Positions 44,540 to 55,611 of a stretch of 60,000 nucleotides of DNA are shown here, in pieces. The stretch covers positions 62,501-122,500 of the forward strand of contig CAJNDS010002768.1 of assembly GCA_905221605.1 (NCBI GenBank), given 5' to 3'. The notes beneath the pieces are model-generated. The model was not told the origin of the DNA. It searched no databases and worked only from the letters and a program-made list of their open reading frames with translations. Position numbers and translations under genes: made by a program. Positions within the stretch are counted from its first letter, which is position 1, and each line of letters begins with the position of its first letter. This DNA is from Symbiodinium natans (lineage: Eukaryota; Sar; Dinophyceae; Suessiales; Symbiodiniaceae).

Positions 44540-44704
44540 GGTTTGTGGTCGTCGGGCGTGGCCCCAGCGTATGGCTCCCAAGCCCCATAAGCACTGAACT
44601 CCCCCCCCACCCCCGCTCCCCTCCCCCACATTCTCTGGGATCCCGGCCGCAATGTCGAAGTCGGCCACCACTGGAAACCGTTCCGACAGTAGTGGCCAGG
44701 CCTT
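44540..44704 (-). CDS. Long exon with glycine run
   Basis: After CCAGAAAG|G: AWPLLSERFPVVADFDIAAG then IPENVGEGSGGGGG. About 55 codons open; the 3' end is unresolved. Probably the same minus-strand gene as 45195-45667. Confidence 0.5.
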
Positions 44705-45194
44705 TCTGGGTTTTAGGGGGTATAGGGTTTAGAGTTTAGGGTTTTAGGGTTTAGGGTTTAGGGTTGAGGGTTTAGGGTTTCCCGAGACTGCCAAAGGCCA
44801 GACGGTACCATTGTCAGCCCCAACAAGCATGAGGCTATAAAAGCCCTAAACCCTAAACCTAAACTCTCAACGTCTGCCAAAAAATGAACAGAGGGTTGGG
44901 GCTGTGAGGCTCTACGGTTTTCTAAGCCTAAACCCTAAACCCTAAACCCTACACCCTACACCCTAAAACCCTAAACCCTAAACTTTAAACCTTTAGGGTT
45001 GCAGGTGGGCCTAGAAGGTCGCGGGGTAAACTGCGTGGCTCTCCCGGGACGACGACATCGGCCATCGCCCACTTCGAGGTAGCAGTAGGGTTTAGGGTTT
45101 AGGGTTTAGGGCTTGGGGTTTAGGGCTTGGGGTTTAGGGTTTAGGGTTTAGGGTTTAGGGTTTAGGGTTTAGGGTTTAGGGTTTAGGGCGAAGT

Positions 45195-45667
45195 ATGAGC
45201 TGCGATGGTTGTTGGGCTGGAGCCTGTCTTGTCCACGAGCCGGTCCATCGTCAGCCAGCCATCCGCAGAGGTGGTGGTGTGGGCCCTGAACCCTAAACCC
45301 TAAACCCTAAACCCGAACTCATGGCCTGCGTCCGCAGCAGGCCAGATCCTCTTTGTCCACTTCCTTTTCCATGTCGAACGTACAGTCGAAGGCTGATGGG
45401 GTTTAGGGTTAGGGTTTAGGGTTTAGGGTTTAGGGTTTAGGGTTTAGGGTTTAGGGTTTAGGGTTTAGGGTTTAGGGTTTAGGGTTTAGGGTTTACGGTT
45501 TAGGGTTTAGGGTTTAGGGTTTAGGGTTTAGGGTTTAGGGTTTAGGGTTTAGGGTTTAGGGTTTAGGGTTTAGGGTTTAGGGTGATGACCACATCACTGA
45601 CGTGGCCTTGCTTGTGAAGTGTCTGCCACACGTCGAAGAAGCCGGGGATAACAAATGACAGGGGCAT
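45195..45667 (-). CDS. Three linked exons, 5' part of a gene
   Basis: Exons: about 45667-45600 (MPLSFVIPGFFDVWQTLHKQ; in-frame ATG, possible start); 45392-45326 (FDCTFDMEKEVDKEDLACC; acceptor CCCCATCAG, GC donor); about 45288-45195 (TTTSADGWLTMDRLVDKTG; array acceptor TTTAGGGTTCAG|G). Both junctions are phase-consistent. The second intron would be only 37 bp, GC-AG, mostly TTTAGGG. An in-frame TGA just after the second exon supports splicing there. Function unknown. Confidence 0.55.
45403..45583 (+). repeat. Longest TTTAGGG array
   Basis: About 25 units, one TTTACGG variant. Antisense within an intron of the preceding minus-strand gene. Confidence 0.97.
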
Positions 45668-45783
45668 TTTGGCCCAAACCCTAAACCCTAAACCCTAAAC
45701 CCAAAACCCTCAACCCCTCAACCCTCAACCCTAAACCCTAAACCCTAAACCCGAAACCCTAACGGGCTTCTTCGGGCTTGGAG

Positions 45784-45838
45784 GAGCTCTACGAGCAGCG
45801 CTTCGAGGCCGATTTCCGTGCGGGTTTCGAGTTCTGGG
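45784..45838 (+). CDS. Internal exon
   Basis: Acceptor CTTCTTCGGGCTTGGAG|G, donor GG|GTTAGG: ELYEQRFEADFRAGFEFWG; 86% of codons GC-ending. Unknown. Confidence 0.55.
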
Positions 45839-46572
45839 GTTAGGGGTTTAATTGGGGCTGTAGGGGTTTAGGGTTTAGGGTTTATAGGGCTTCGGGTTGT
45901 TGGCGGAGTCTGGTAGGGCTTGAACTTTGGGCTTTTCGGGCTTTAGGGCTTGAGGTTTAGGTTTTGGAGTTACGGGGTTGTAGGGGCTTTGTTTTTGGTT
46001 TGCTTGGGATTTGCTGGCATGTGCGGACCATTCTAAGCCACACCCCCCGTCCCCCCCACCCAAAAAAAAATCGAGCGGACGGAACCCCAATCCCCGAACC
46101 CTGTATGGGCCCCTCCACCACAAGCCTCAACACAAAAACCCTAACCCCCAAACCTCGCATCCCCAACTCTTCTGTGCTTCGTGGGGATGGGGGTGGGGGG
46201 GTACACCGACTTGCGAGGAGATGGCTGCTGCTGCGAAACACCCTGAACCCTCAGTTTGTGGGTTGTGGCGTGTGTTCGCAGCATGCTTTCCATGAGCCAC
46301 ATATAGCCCTAAACCCTGAACCCGAAACTCTACACCCTGAACCCCAAACCGAACCCCAAACCCTGTCTAAAATCCCCTGGCGAAGCGTGGCTCTGGGACT
46401 TCCTACAGGAGTTCCAAACAAATCCCTGAAGCTTGGGCTTAGGGGTTACCCGAACCCTAAACCCTAAACCCTAGGCCCTTGGGGGTGGAGCCGGCTTTTA
46501 GGGGTGCGGTGGAGGGCTGCAAGGGGTTGAAGGGTTTAGGGTGTAGTGGTTTAAGGGCTTCTTAGTTGGTAA

Positions 46573-46638
46573 CCTGGGGGAAGTAAAGGTGAACCTTTTG
46601 TATTAGAAGCGGATTCTACTATCCAGGTCACCTACTCT
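46573..46638. mobile_element. Foldback element, family I
   Basis: GTAACCTGGGGGAAGTAAAGG...ATCCAGGTCACCTAC; relative of 54572-54652. Confidence 0.4.
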
Positions 46639-46921
46639 ACTACTAGGGCTTAGGGTTTCTTCAGGTTCTAGGGGTTTAGGGCTTTGGGGTTCAGATGTTT
46701 TGGGGTTTTAGGGCTTTCGCGGTTTGGGGTTCAGGGGTTTTAGGGCTTTACCCTTCTAGAGTCCAGAGCTTTAGGGTTTTTGGGTTTCTTGCTTTTGAAG
46801 TTTTAGGGTGTTGGGGGTCTTGGGGTTAAGGGTGGCTTAGGGGGCTTTAGGGCTTGGGGCGCTTGACGCTTTGTGAGCCGCCAGCTGCCCATTCAAGCGG
46901 CCTTGCCGTCCTTTTGCCCAG

Positions 46922-46975
46922 ACGCCCGGGCCTGCGCCAGTGGCTTTGGCTCAGTGGCTCCATGGAGACTTCAGG
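46922..46975 (+). CDS. Internal exon
   Basis: 54 bp, phase 0, acceptor TTGCCGTCCTTTTGCCCAG|A, donor AGG|GTTTAG: TPGPAPVALAQWLHGDFR. Could follow 45784-45838 in one plus-strand gene. Confidence 0.55.
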
Positions 46976-47559
46976 GTTTAGGGATTAGGGTTTGCAGGGT
47001 GGCATGGCTCCAGCCCTAAACGGCCCTAAACCCTAAACCGGAAACCCCATAAACCCTAAAAAACCCTAAATTGTTCAGCTCAGGCCCATAAATGAATAAA
47101 CAACCCACCGAAAATCTACTTCTCCAGCCAGGTGACAAGCAAAAAGCATCAGGCAAACATGCGCCCCTAAACCCTGGACCCTAAACCCGAGCCTTCTCAT
47201 TCTTGGCAAATCACGAAGCTGAAGTTCAATGTTTGCCAAAGCAGGACCCAAAACCCCCAAATACCCTAAAAGCCCCTAAACACCCTCAAAACCCCAAAGC
47301 ACCCTAAACAAACCCTGAAACAAAAATAACCGAAACAGCTAAACATCCGCGTAAGCACCCTAACAAAGCCCTCCTCAACAAAAACGAAACCCTAAACCCT
47401 AAACCCGAAAGCCTAAAACCCTAAACCCTAAACCCGGAACCCGAAACCCTAAAACCCTAAACCCCAAACCCGGAACCCTAAATTCTAAACCCTAAACTCG
47501 AAACCCTAAACCCTAAACCCTAAACCCTACACTCGACACCCTAAACCCTAAACCCTAGG

Positions 47560-47620
47560 CCTCGGCGGCGAGGTTGCGGAGGAAGCCCTGGAAACCAGAG
47601 AGCTTTGACCGGCGGCCACC
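47560..47620 (-). CDS. Internal exon
   Basis: Acceptor CCCCCAACGCCAG|G, GC donor (GAG|GCCTAG): GRRSKLSGFQGFLRNLAAE, 16 of 20 codons GC-ending. Confidence 0.5.
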
Positions 47621-48549
47621 CTGGCGTTGGGGGAAGGGGAGGGGTTTAGGGTTTAGGGTTGGGGATGGTTGGGGGTTTGGGGTTTAGGGTTTGGGGTTTA
47701 GGCTTTAGGGTTTGGGGTTTAGGGTTTGAGGTTTGCCTTTGGGGTTTGGGGTTTATATAGGGCTTAGGTTTTGGGTTGACTATCTTAAGCCCTTACAAGG
47801 CTTAAACCCGAGATTCTCTGGGACTGCTAGCGCTTACTTGGGCTCGAGGCTAGGGGGCTAGGGGTTTCTAGACTCTAGGGTTTCTACTGAATTTTTGCGG
47901 GGTTGAGGGGTTTAGGGTTTAAGGCCCGAGGCGGTTTTTAGGATTAGGGTTCCCAGCGTTTCGTGTGTTGTTAAAGCGCTTCAGGCTGCGTCGGCTTATC
48001 TAAGCTTCCCTGCACCCTAAACCCTCATGCACCGAGCCCTACACCACCTGAACTAACACCTTATTGCGCACTGAAGCCCCAGTGCCTAGGGTTTAGGGTT
48101 TAGGGCTAGGGTTTAGGGTTTAGGGTTAAGGGTGGGCCCGGCCCTATAAACGTTAAACAGTTAAACACTACAACATAAACTTGACCCAAGGTTGTCAGCG
48201 AAGCAACATAGGGTATCCCAGGCAACAGAAGTACATGAAGTACCCCTATAACGGTTTAGGGTTTATAGGGTCTAGGGTCGAGGGTCTAGAGTTTCGGGTT
48301 TGGGGTTTAGTGGTTGGGGTTTGCCAATTTTCCAGTCAACCGGAGCGCACCAATTCGCCGCAACCCCTGTTTAGGGTAGTCTGGGGGTTTCGGGTCTAGG
48401 GTTGAGGGTTAGGGTTCAGGGTTTAGGGTCTAGGGTTGAGGGTTGAGGGTTGAGGGTTGAGGGTTTAGGGTTTGGGGTTTGGGGTTTGGGGTTTAGGGTT
48501 TAGGGTTTAGGGTTTGGGGTTTAGGGTTTAGGGTTTAGGGTTTCGAAAC

Positions 48550-48625
48550 CCTCGGCGGCCCCTTGGGCCTTCTGGCCGCCGAATCGGTGGGCCGCGCCCG
48601 TGAGGGCATCGAAGAAGGAGCCCAG
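48550..48625 (-). CDS. Internal exon
   Basis: 76 bp, acceptor GAAGCCTTCTCAG|C, donor G|GTTTCG: LGSFFDALTGAAHRFGGQKA then QGAAE; 83% GC-ending codons. Confidence 0.6.
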
Positions 48626-49244
48626 CTGAGAAGGCTTCAGCGGGGTTGGGGTTTAGGGTTTAGGGTTTAGGGTTTAGGATTTAGGGTTTAGGGTTTAGGA
48701 TTTAGGGTTTAGGGTTTAGGGTGTAGGGTTGAGGGGTCTAGGGAAACCCAGGGCTTGGGTGTTGTCAAAGGGCTTCAGGAAGTGTTAGCTTATCTAAGCT
48801 TCCCTAAACCCACAGCCCCTGAAACGCGCGAAAAGCAAAGTCCCAAGTCTTTGGAGCTCAGCATCCGACGATGCAGTGCACAAACCCTTAAGCTCCACCG
48901 AAGGGCTCTTCAGACCTTTCGAGGGGTTTAGGGTTTAGGGTTTAGGGTTTAGGGTTTAGGGTTTAGGGTTTAGGGTTTAGGGTTTAGGGGGAAGCCTCCC
49001 CACCCCCTCCCCCCAAAAAAGATGAAAAACCTGCCCTAAACCCTTAAGCCCACATTCCTGAAACCCAAACGCAAACGTACGAGCCCAATAAAGCCCTAAA
49101 AGCCAAACCCCAGACGTTCGTAGACACTTTACGAGTCCAGCAGGCTTCGACAGGGTCCCTGTCTAGGGTTGAGGGTTTCGGGGCTTAGGGTCTTGGGTTT
49201 TTCGAGGTTTAGGGTTGGGATTTCAAGACAGTACAAACCAGGGC

Positions 49245-49375
49245 CCTGCACCCTAAAACCTGCAGAACACAAGGAAGACCACGCTTCTTTTGAACTTAAG
49301 GGGGAAAAGGAGGGACCCCTACAAGAGACCCTTGATCTTATTCGCCAGTATAACCCCTGCATGTACCTTGCATAG
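49245..49375 (+). CDS. Candidate terminal ORF
   Basis: AEHKEDHASFELKGEKEGPL then QETLDLIRQYNPCMYLA and TAG. Protein-like but low GC at third positions, and the region has foldback-like GGGACCCCTA motifs. Confidence 0.3.
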
Positions 49376-49622
49376 TCCCTATATACTATATACCTAAGTA
49401 GCCCCCAAATAACCCCTAATAACCCCTTAGGTTCCTGATAAGGGCTCCTTTGATCCCTTGACAAACCCTAAACCGCAATCCTATACCCCAAACCCTAAAC
49501 CCTAAACCCTAAGCCCCAAACCCTTTTAACCCCTAAACCCTAAACCCCAAACCCCAAACCCTAAACCACAAACCCCAAACCCCAAACCCTAAACCCCCAA
49601 CCCTAAACCCTAAACCCCAAAC

Positions 49623-49678
49623 CCTAGCAGGTCCACCTGCGCAGCGATCTGTGGACGCTGGACTCGTAGAATGGCCAC
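49623..49678 (-). CDS. Internal exon, possibly ABC1-like
   Basis: Acceptor TTTCACCCCTTTGCGCCGAAG|G, donor GG|GTTTGG. VAILRVQRPQIAAQVDLL recalls VAVKVQRP of ABC1/UbiB atypical kinases, but this is one short motif. Confidence 0.4.
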
Positions 49679-50104
49679 CTTCGGCGCAAAGGGGTGAAAG
49701 GACGAACGTCCAAGGGTCGATCAAAAAGAGTTTAGGGTTTAGGGTTTAGGGTGTTGTTTTTTGGGGGGGTTTGCATTTCGTCCAAAATAGCCCACACATC
49801 TGCTACCTCAAGAACCCAAGGCTTACTTTGTTGGTAGGGTTCCCAAAGAACCCTCTAAGGGGATTTATGGAAAGAACACACCAAAAAAGGTGGGTTTGGG
49901 TTCTTAAGGTACGTAATGTCCAAGGGTCGTAGAGTTTAGTGTTTAGGGTTTGAGGGTTGTTTTGCGGCTTAGGGCTTTGGAGTTCAGGGCCTGGGTTTTT
50001 CTCAAGGCGGAGGGCTTTGGAGTTTGGGGCTGTCGTGGAGCTTGGGGTTTAGAGCTTGAGGGTCTAGAGTTTCAGGTTTAGGTAGGCTGGCCGTCAAAAT
50101 CACC

Positions 50105-50160
50105 ATAAGGGGGGGGGGGGGGGGAAATAGAAGCAGACCATGGGTGGGGTGGGGTGGGGT
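50105..50160 (+). repeat. Poly-G and GGGGT run
   Basis: Poly-G at 50109-50124 and GGGGTGGGGTGGGGT at 50144-50166; nearby ORFs are artefacts. Confidence 0.85.
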
Positions 50161-50226
50161 GGGGGGAAGCCCCAAACGCTGAACCATCAAACCTATACCC
50201 TGAAGCCTAAACCCTAAGCCCTAAAC

Positions 50227-50684
50227 CATCTCGTACACAGCTTCGGGCCCTTTGTGGACGTGCCTTGCGATCCTCGAACAAGCTGGAGAAGATCTTGTGT
50301 AGGTAGGCATTCACATCCAGGACGTACCTGCAAAGACTGCAGTGGGCATCCAGGTTGGGGCACCCTAGTTTGGGCACCCTAGACCCTAAACCCTAAACCC
50401 GAAACCCTACACCCTAAACCCTAAACCCTAAACCCTAAACCCTATCCGGACACCCAGGACCAAACCCCCAAGGAGCCCTCTATACACTCACCAAACTCTG
50501 AACCCGAACCCCCCAACTGTTCATTGCTAGGGAACACAGGGGGACTACGTAGAGTACTCCCGGTTTAGGGTTTAGGGTTTAGGGTTTAGGGTTTAGGGCC
50601 ACAGCTCTTCCCAAATAGTACCCGTGCCCTTTGTGACTGCTCGGCTCACTCCATGACATCCTCCCAGTTCCTCTCCACAAAGGC
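50227..50684 (-). CDS. Two linked exons
   Basis: 50684-50650 (AFVERNWEDVME; GCGCTTCTGCAG|G ... GA|GTGAGC) and 50327-50227 (YVLDVNAYLHKIFSSLFEDR; GCAGTCTTTGCAG|G ... G|GTTTAG). Phases 2 and 1 match to give ...DVMEYVLDV. The 322-bp intron holds a CCCTAAA and a TTTAGGG block in inverted order. Unknown protein. Confidence 0.65.
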
Positions 50685-50989
50685 CTGCAGAAGCGCGGTG
50701 CCACGTAGGTTTAGGGTCTAGGGTGTAGGGTTTAGGGTTCAGGGTGCCGAGTTTAGGGTTTAGGGCTCAGGGTTCAGGTTCAGGGTTTAGGGTTCAGGCT
50801 CAGGGTTTAGTGTTGCTGATCGTAAGCTCCACATAGCACCAGCAAGGACTCAGATTTGTTTGGCAACCCCTCACCCCCCCCCGGCCAACAACACGACCGG
50901 ACATGCACTGTACACCTGCGGCTTAGGGTTTTGCAGGGGTTTAGGGTTTAGGGTTTAGGGTTTAGGGTTTAGGGTTTATGAGGGTTTAG

Positions 50990-51104
50990 GTCCGGCACTT
51001 CGTGTGAGAAAGGAACTTCTCGAAGCACAGGCTACCAGCTTGGTGTTGAGTTATCGGGATAGCATGCTTAACCTCAAGGCTCTCGCCCACCTTATTTTGG
51101 AGGA
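50990..51104 (+). CDS. Internal exon with array-derived acceptor
   Basis: 115 bp directly after TTTAG| of an array and ending GA|GTTTAG. RVRKELLEAQATSLVLSYRD then SMLNLKALAHLILEE; amphipathic helices. Unknown. Confidence 0.6.
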
Positions 51105-51819
51105 GTTTAGGGTGCCGTCGCTTGGGGTTTCGGGTTTAGCGTTGCGGGTCGGCGCATGACGCTTTAGGGCTTAGGGTGCGGGATTAAGGGTGTAACCCTA
51201 AACCCTAAACCCTAAACCCTCAACCTCTAGGGGTTTAGGGTTTCGGGCTCTAAGGCTCGAATGCATGCACCCACACAGCAGAAAACGGCAGATGCGTAGA
51301 CTGTAACCCTCTGCAAGCTTACTCGCCCAGTGAGCGGCCTTGCCCTAAACCCTAAACCCTCAACCCTAAACCCTAAACCCTAGAACCCTAAACCCTAAAC
51401 CTTCTGATAGCCCTAAACCCTATATGGAGGCCTCTCTATGCCAAGGGACTTCTATCGGTGCCTTGCATACCCTGAATCCTGAAGACTATAGGGGCCTTAG
51501 TAATGAGAATCGAGTTTTGGGAACTCTTGCTGGAGAATTATCAAGGGCCTATAAGGGAACACTATGAGTAACTATTCCGACACCCTAAACCCTAAAACCT
51601 AAACACTAAACCCTAAACTGAAGCACTGCAAGGGTTCGAGGTTTAGGGTTTTTGAGGGCTCGGGGTTGGTGGAGGCCCGAAACCCGAAACCCTGAAACCC
51701 TTTGGGGCTTCAGGGCTTCGGGACCTGAGAAATCTCCTAAACCCAAAACCCAAAACCCAAAACCCTAAACCCTAAACCCTAAACCCAAAACCCCAAACCC
51801 CAAACCCTAAACCCTAAAC

Positions 51820-51937
51820 CCTGAAGCCTGCTGGTAGGCCCTCTCGGCGGCGCCGGAGGCGTCGGGCATGTCATGAAGGCACTGCGCCCGGATGTCAGCA
51901 GCCACCTCAGCTCCCGCGCGATGGCAGGATAAGAAGC
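51820..51937 (-). CDS. Internal exon
   Basis: Acceptor GACCGGTCTTCAG|G; donor GCTTCA (GC) or G|GTTTAG. AGAEVAADIRAQCLHDMPDA then SGAAERAYQQ, about 85% GC-ending codons. Confidence 0.6.
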
Positions 51938-52335
51938 CTGAAGACCGGTTTAGGGTTTAGGGTTTAGGGTTTAGGGGTTTAGGGGTTTAGGGTTTAGGGT
52001 TTGGGGCTGCCTGAGCCCTAAGCCCTTAACTCGAAAATCTTTCAGCCCTAAACCCGTGTCTACAAGGATGGGTCGGTCTCATCTCTTCGCGTGGTCTCTG
52101 TCCAGAAAGGGTTTAGGGTTTTGGGTTTAGGGTTGAGAGCTTTGGGTCTAGGATATGGGTAGCTCCCAAAATTAGGGCCCCTTTTTGGGTACCCATTATG
52201 AGGGGGCTCTGGCTCTGGCTCTGGGTCTCGCTCTGGCTCTCCGTATGAATTCTATCTCAATCTCCGTTCTGCCTCAACACACCATGCTCTCTCAAAGTTT
52301 CTGCGGTTTCTCAGAACACAGATCTTGGCTGCACT

Positions 52336-52430
52336 CAGGAGGGTAGCTATAAATTAAACTTTTAGCTGCCTTAAGAAGAAACCCAGTAAACCCAAAAAAG
52401 GTAAGGATCTAAAGTTACAGTAAAGTACCA
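52336..52430. mobile_element. Foldback element, family G
   Basis: GGAGGGTAGCTATAAA...CTGCC...GGATCTAAAGTTACAGTAAAG; AACTTTTAG/CTAAAGTT inverted. Near-identical copy at 56664-56757. Lies directly downstream of the minus exon at 52429-52502 and can serve as its intron (donor TG|GTACTT). Confidence 0.65.
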
Positions 52431-52502
52431 CAAAGAGATGTTGGTCTCAATGCGGACTTCTTCAATTGCTGCCTTTTGCATGGCCCATAGTCCCTCCCGG
52501 GT
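52429..52502 (-). CDS. Internal exon
   Basis: Acceptor GACAAGTGCAG|A, donor TG|GTACTT: REGLWAMQKAAIEEVRIET then NISL. If the adjacent element is removed, the frame continues (AAKICVLRNRRNFERAW). Confidence 0.5.
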
Positions 52503-52704
52503 CTGCACTTGTCAAGCGCAGCCTGATGTGGACCCACAGGTAGGTTTGTAGGGTTTAGAGTTTAGGGTTTAGGGTTTAGGGTTTAGGGTTTAGGGCTCCG
52601 AACTCGCACGCTCACCAAGATAAAACGGCCTCCCACTGCAAGGCATCAAGCTGACATCCTTTCCGGCAACCACCTGAAATAGGGTGGGGAAAGTCCTTTG
52701 CACT

Positions 52705-52893
52705 CTCCCTCTCTCTCTCTCTCCACACGCACATATTCATTGTCAGTGTACTTCTCTGGTGATTCTGTGTATATATATATATGTATGTTAATCCTTCTCC
52801 TTCTGTGCACTTGGGAAAAATATACATATATACAATACATGTATAAACATATGTCCTCTCTCTCTCTCTCTGTCTCTCTCGCTCTCCCGCTCT
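52705..52893 (+). repeat. CT microsatellites with TA tract
   Basis: CT runs at 52706-52722 and 52855-52880, TATATATATATG at 52770-52782; AT-rich between. Confidence 0.9.
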
Positions 52894-52947
52894 CTTTTAT
52901 TCCACCTCGCGTCCGAACGCTAGGTCCGCTAGGTACCCGACTCCGAA

Positions 52948-53087
52948 GTATGGGCCCTTTATTTGGAACCCTTGTTATATAACCCTTATGGTTTAGGGTT
53001 TAGGGTTTAGGGTTTAGGGTTTAGACTACATCACTACTTCGGAGCCCTGTAAACAAGAGTGAGGCACCACCAAGGGCCCATGGTTCT
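52948..53087. mobile_element. Family A element interrupted by an array
   Basis: GTATGGGCCCTTTATTTGG...TTATGG, five TTTAGGG units, then the usual right half ending AAGGGCCCATGGTTCTAAC. Confidence 0.65.
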
Positions 53088-53173
53088 AACACCTAAACCT
53101 TAAACTCTAAACCCCAAAAACCCAAACCCTAAGCCCCAAATAAACCCTAAACCCTAAACCCTAAACCCTAAAC

Positions 53174-53262
53174 CCGAACTCCAGGGCAAAGCTGAGTCCT
53201 CGCGCAGCCAGAAGCGACTCGTCCAACCACTCCCGTGCCAAGGTGTCGAAGAAGAGATCTGC
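53174..53262 (-). CDS. Internal exon
   Basis: 89 bp, acceptor TTGCGGTCCGAG|G, donor GG|GTTTAG: ADLFFDTLAREWLDESLLAA then RGLSFALEF. Clearly protein-like; unknown. Confidence 0.6.
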
Positions 53263-53709
53263 CTCGGACCGCAAGGGTTTAGGGTTTAGGGTTTAGGTTT
53301 TAGGGTTTAGGGTTTAGGGTGTAGGGTTTAGGGTTTGAGGCTTTAGGGCGGAAGATACCGTTGGGGCTTCGGTTCGCACATGCGACCGCCCCAACGACTC
53401 TGCCAACTTCAATCTCCACAAGAGCCGTCCATCTAGACCCGGGAATAACCTTGGGGCTTAGGGTTTAGGGTTTAGGTTCTAGGTTTTCGGGTTTTAGGGG
53501 ATTCTCTTAAATCCAACAAAAGGAAGATATAAAGTGTACAAGTCTAGACCCGGGAGTAACCTAGGCATGACAAGGTGCCCTTTTGAAGAGTTTTCTCCAT
53601 CTAAACCCGGGAAGAACCATGAAAACCCATCTACACCCACCCTAAACCCTAAACCCTAAACCCTAAACCCAACACCCTAAACCCTAAACCCTAAGCCATA
53701 AACCCTAGA

Positions 53710-53793
53710 ACTTGGTAGCCCAGGAACCATACTGTAACAAGGGCAGCCTTTTTTTTGGGGGGGTTTGTTTACCACCGGGCTACCCAGTGTCCT
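53710..53793. mobile_element. Foldback element, family C
   Basis: CTTGGTAGCCCAGGAACC...CACCGGGCTACCCAG, AACAAGGGCAGCC core. A related CCCGGGAGTAACTTAGGAAT element follows at 53823-53930. Confidence 0.7.
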
Positions 53794-54106
53794 TACCCTA
53801 AACCCTAAACCCTAAACCCTTGACCCGGGAGTAACTTAGGAATAACAAGGGTACCCGTTTAGGCGTTAAGGGGATTGTAAGGGAAACCACAACCCCTAAA
53901 AAAAAAGAAAATAAAGGCCTACTCCGGGTCACAGTTGCCCTAAACCCTAAACCCTAAACCCTAAACCCTAAACCCTAAACCCTAAACCCTAAACCCTAAA
54001 CCCTAAACCCTAAACCCCCAACCCTAAAAAAAAGGAAGACAGGGCCTACCTCCCGGTCCTAGGTTCTCCATTGAGTGTGATTGATATAATGGGGGGGGGT
54101 TCTCGA

Positions 54107-54190
54107 AAATAGGGGTACCCTTTCTGGGGGTCCCTCTAAGGGGATTCTCTTCTATTTGGGGTATAAAAGGGGTACCCCTATTGTGGGAAA
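54107..54190. mobile_element. Foldback element, family D
   Basis: CGAAAATAGGGGTACCC...GGGGTACCCCTATTGTGGG, near-perfect inverted ends. Confidence 0.7.
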
Positions 54191-54309
54191 TGCCTATATT
54201 GGTTGCGGTTGCATCGCCACGTTCTACAAAGCCTTACCAAAAACCCATCTAAACCCTGGACATTCAAGCGCAGGGTGCCCCCCCCCCCCAAAACCGCGCT
54301 TTTGTTCCT

Positions 54310-55300
54310 TCGACAAGCTTGTTCATACTCTGACCGCATCAGCCCGCGATATTGCGGCAGCCGACACAATCACACGTTACTTTCTATCCACACAGATCGA
54401 AAGGCAACATTGTCTGGAGTGCTAGGCCCTTGCAGTTGGTCTGTGTCGTTGCAACCCTCCCAACTCACAGCTTCCTACATTCCCCACGAAATCTCCACAT
54501 GTCGAGTCAAAGCCGGAAGTCGACCTGATTGACAAAACTCCTACCAGTGAGAGTCCTAGTTGTCCAGCAACCTGGAAGAATTAAAGGTTAACCTTTGGGA
54601 TTCTAAGGGGATTATACAACCCCAAAATGGTTAAAGGTTACTTACTCTTCTACGAGGGAGCGGGCAAAGACACGATCCAAGCACTGCGATTGAGATCCCA
54701 AGCTGCAATCGGCCAGGAACCACATCGGTTCGCAGCCAAGTGCCACGTGCTGGACATGGGCCACCATGGTTTAGGGTTTAGGGTTTAGGGTTTAGGGTTT
54801 AGGGTTTCGGCCATGGTCTGCACAAATCTGCTCCAAGTTTATACTCTGACTTGATAGGCCCGCGATATGCGGCGGCCGACAAAATCACACGTTCAACTGC
54901 CCCAGTCGGTCTTGACGCAGCAACCCCCTCCAAGTTAGGGCTTCGGGGTTTAAGGTTGTTGCTACAACTTATAACTTCCCCACTACATCTCCACATGTCG
55001 AGTCAAAGCCGGGAGTCGAACTGACGAAACTTCTAATAACCAGTGCGAGTGGGCAAAGTGCTTGCATTCACACGATCAAAGCACTGCGATGGAGATATGA
55101 GGCCGCAAACGGGCAGCTCGCAGTACCGCAAAGGCCCGCGAGAAGTGCCGGTGGGACATCATGTGGGGTTTATATTCCTTGTCTATCCAATAGGACACCC
55201 AGTATATACACTCACCAAACTCCCAAAAAATCAAATCAACCCTCAATGCACTCACCAAGAACAGTAATATAAACCCTGTTCAGATGGGCCACCACGGGTT
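54310..55300. repeat. Diverged tandem duplication, about 500 bp units
   Basis: ATACTCTGAC..CCCGCGATAT..GCGGC.GCCGAC and TCTCCACATGTCGAGTCAAAG and AAGCACTGCGAT.GAGAT occur in the same order at 54330-54700 and 54838-55100. Copy 1 carries a family I element (54572-54652) and copy 2 an extra GGGTTTAAGG. No clear coding frame conserved; possibly non-coding or intergenic. Confidence 0.65.
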
Positions 55301-55458
55301 CGCCCACAAATCTGCTTCAAATGTAGAACTCCACGTGTGCATGAAACGATGAAATGGGCGAGGGCATGGGCCTCCGCTTGCCACAAACGAAGTGTTGCTT
55401 AGAAGATCAGTGGTGCTGTATAAGTTGTAGGTACGCTAATTAGGGCTAGACGTATTCC

Positions 55459-55483
55459 GGGGGGGGGGGGGGGGGGGGGGGGC
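55459..55483 (+). repeat. Poly-G tract
   Basis: 24 consecutive G, followed by a family D foldback copy (55490-55562). Confidence 0.97.
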
Positions 55484-55611
55484 GGTCCGAAATTCGGGGT
55501 ACCGTATTGGGATCCTTGTTATGAGGGGGATCCTATTAGGGGTCCCTTGCTTTCGTAAACCCCCCATAAAGTTGCGGTACTTCATGGCCCACTCCGAACC
55601 GCCCGCGACCC

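Noticed and set aside
45964-46467. 167-codon plus ORF, the longest in the window
   Set aside because: Much of it is translated telomeric repeat and proline-rich low complexity. Only short parts look coding, and a start at this ATG is not supported.
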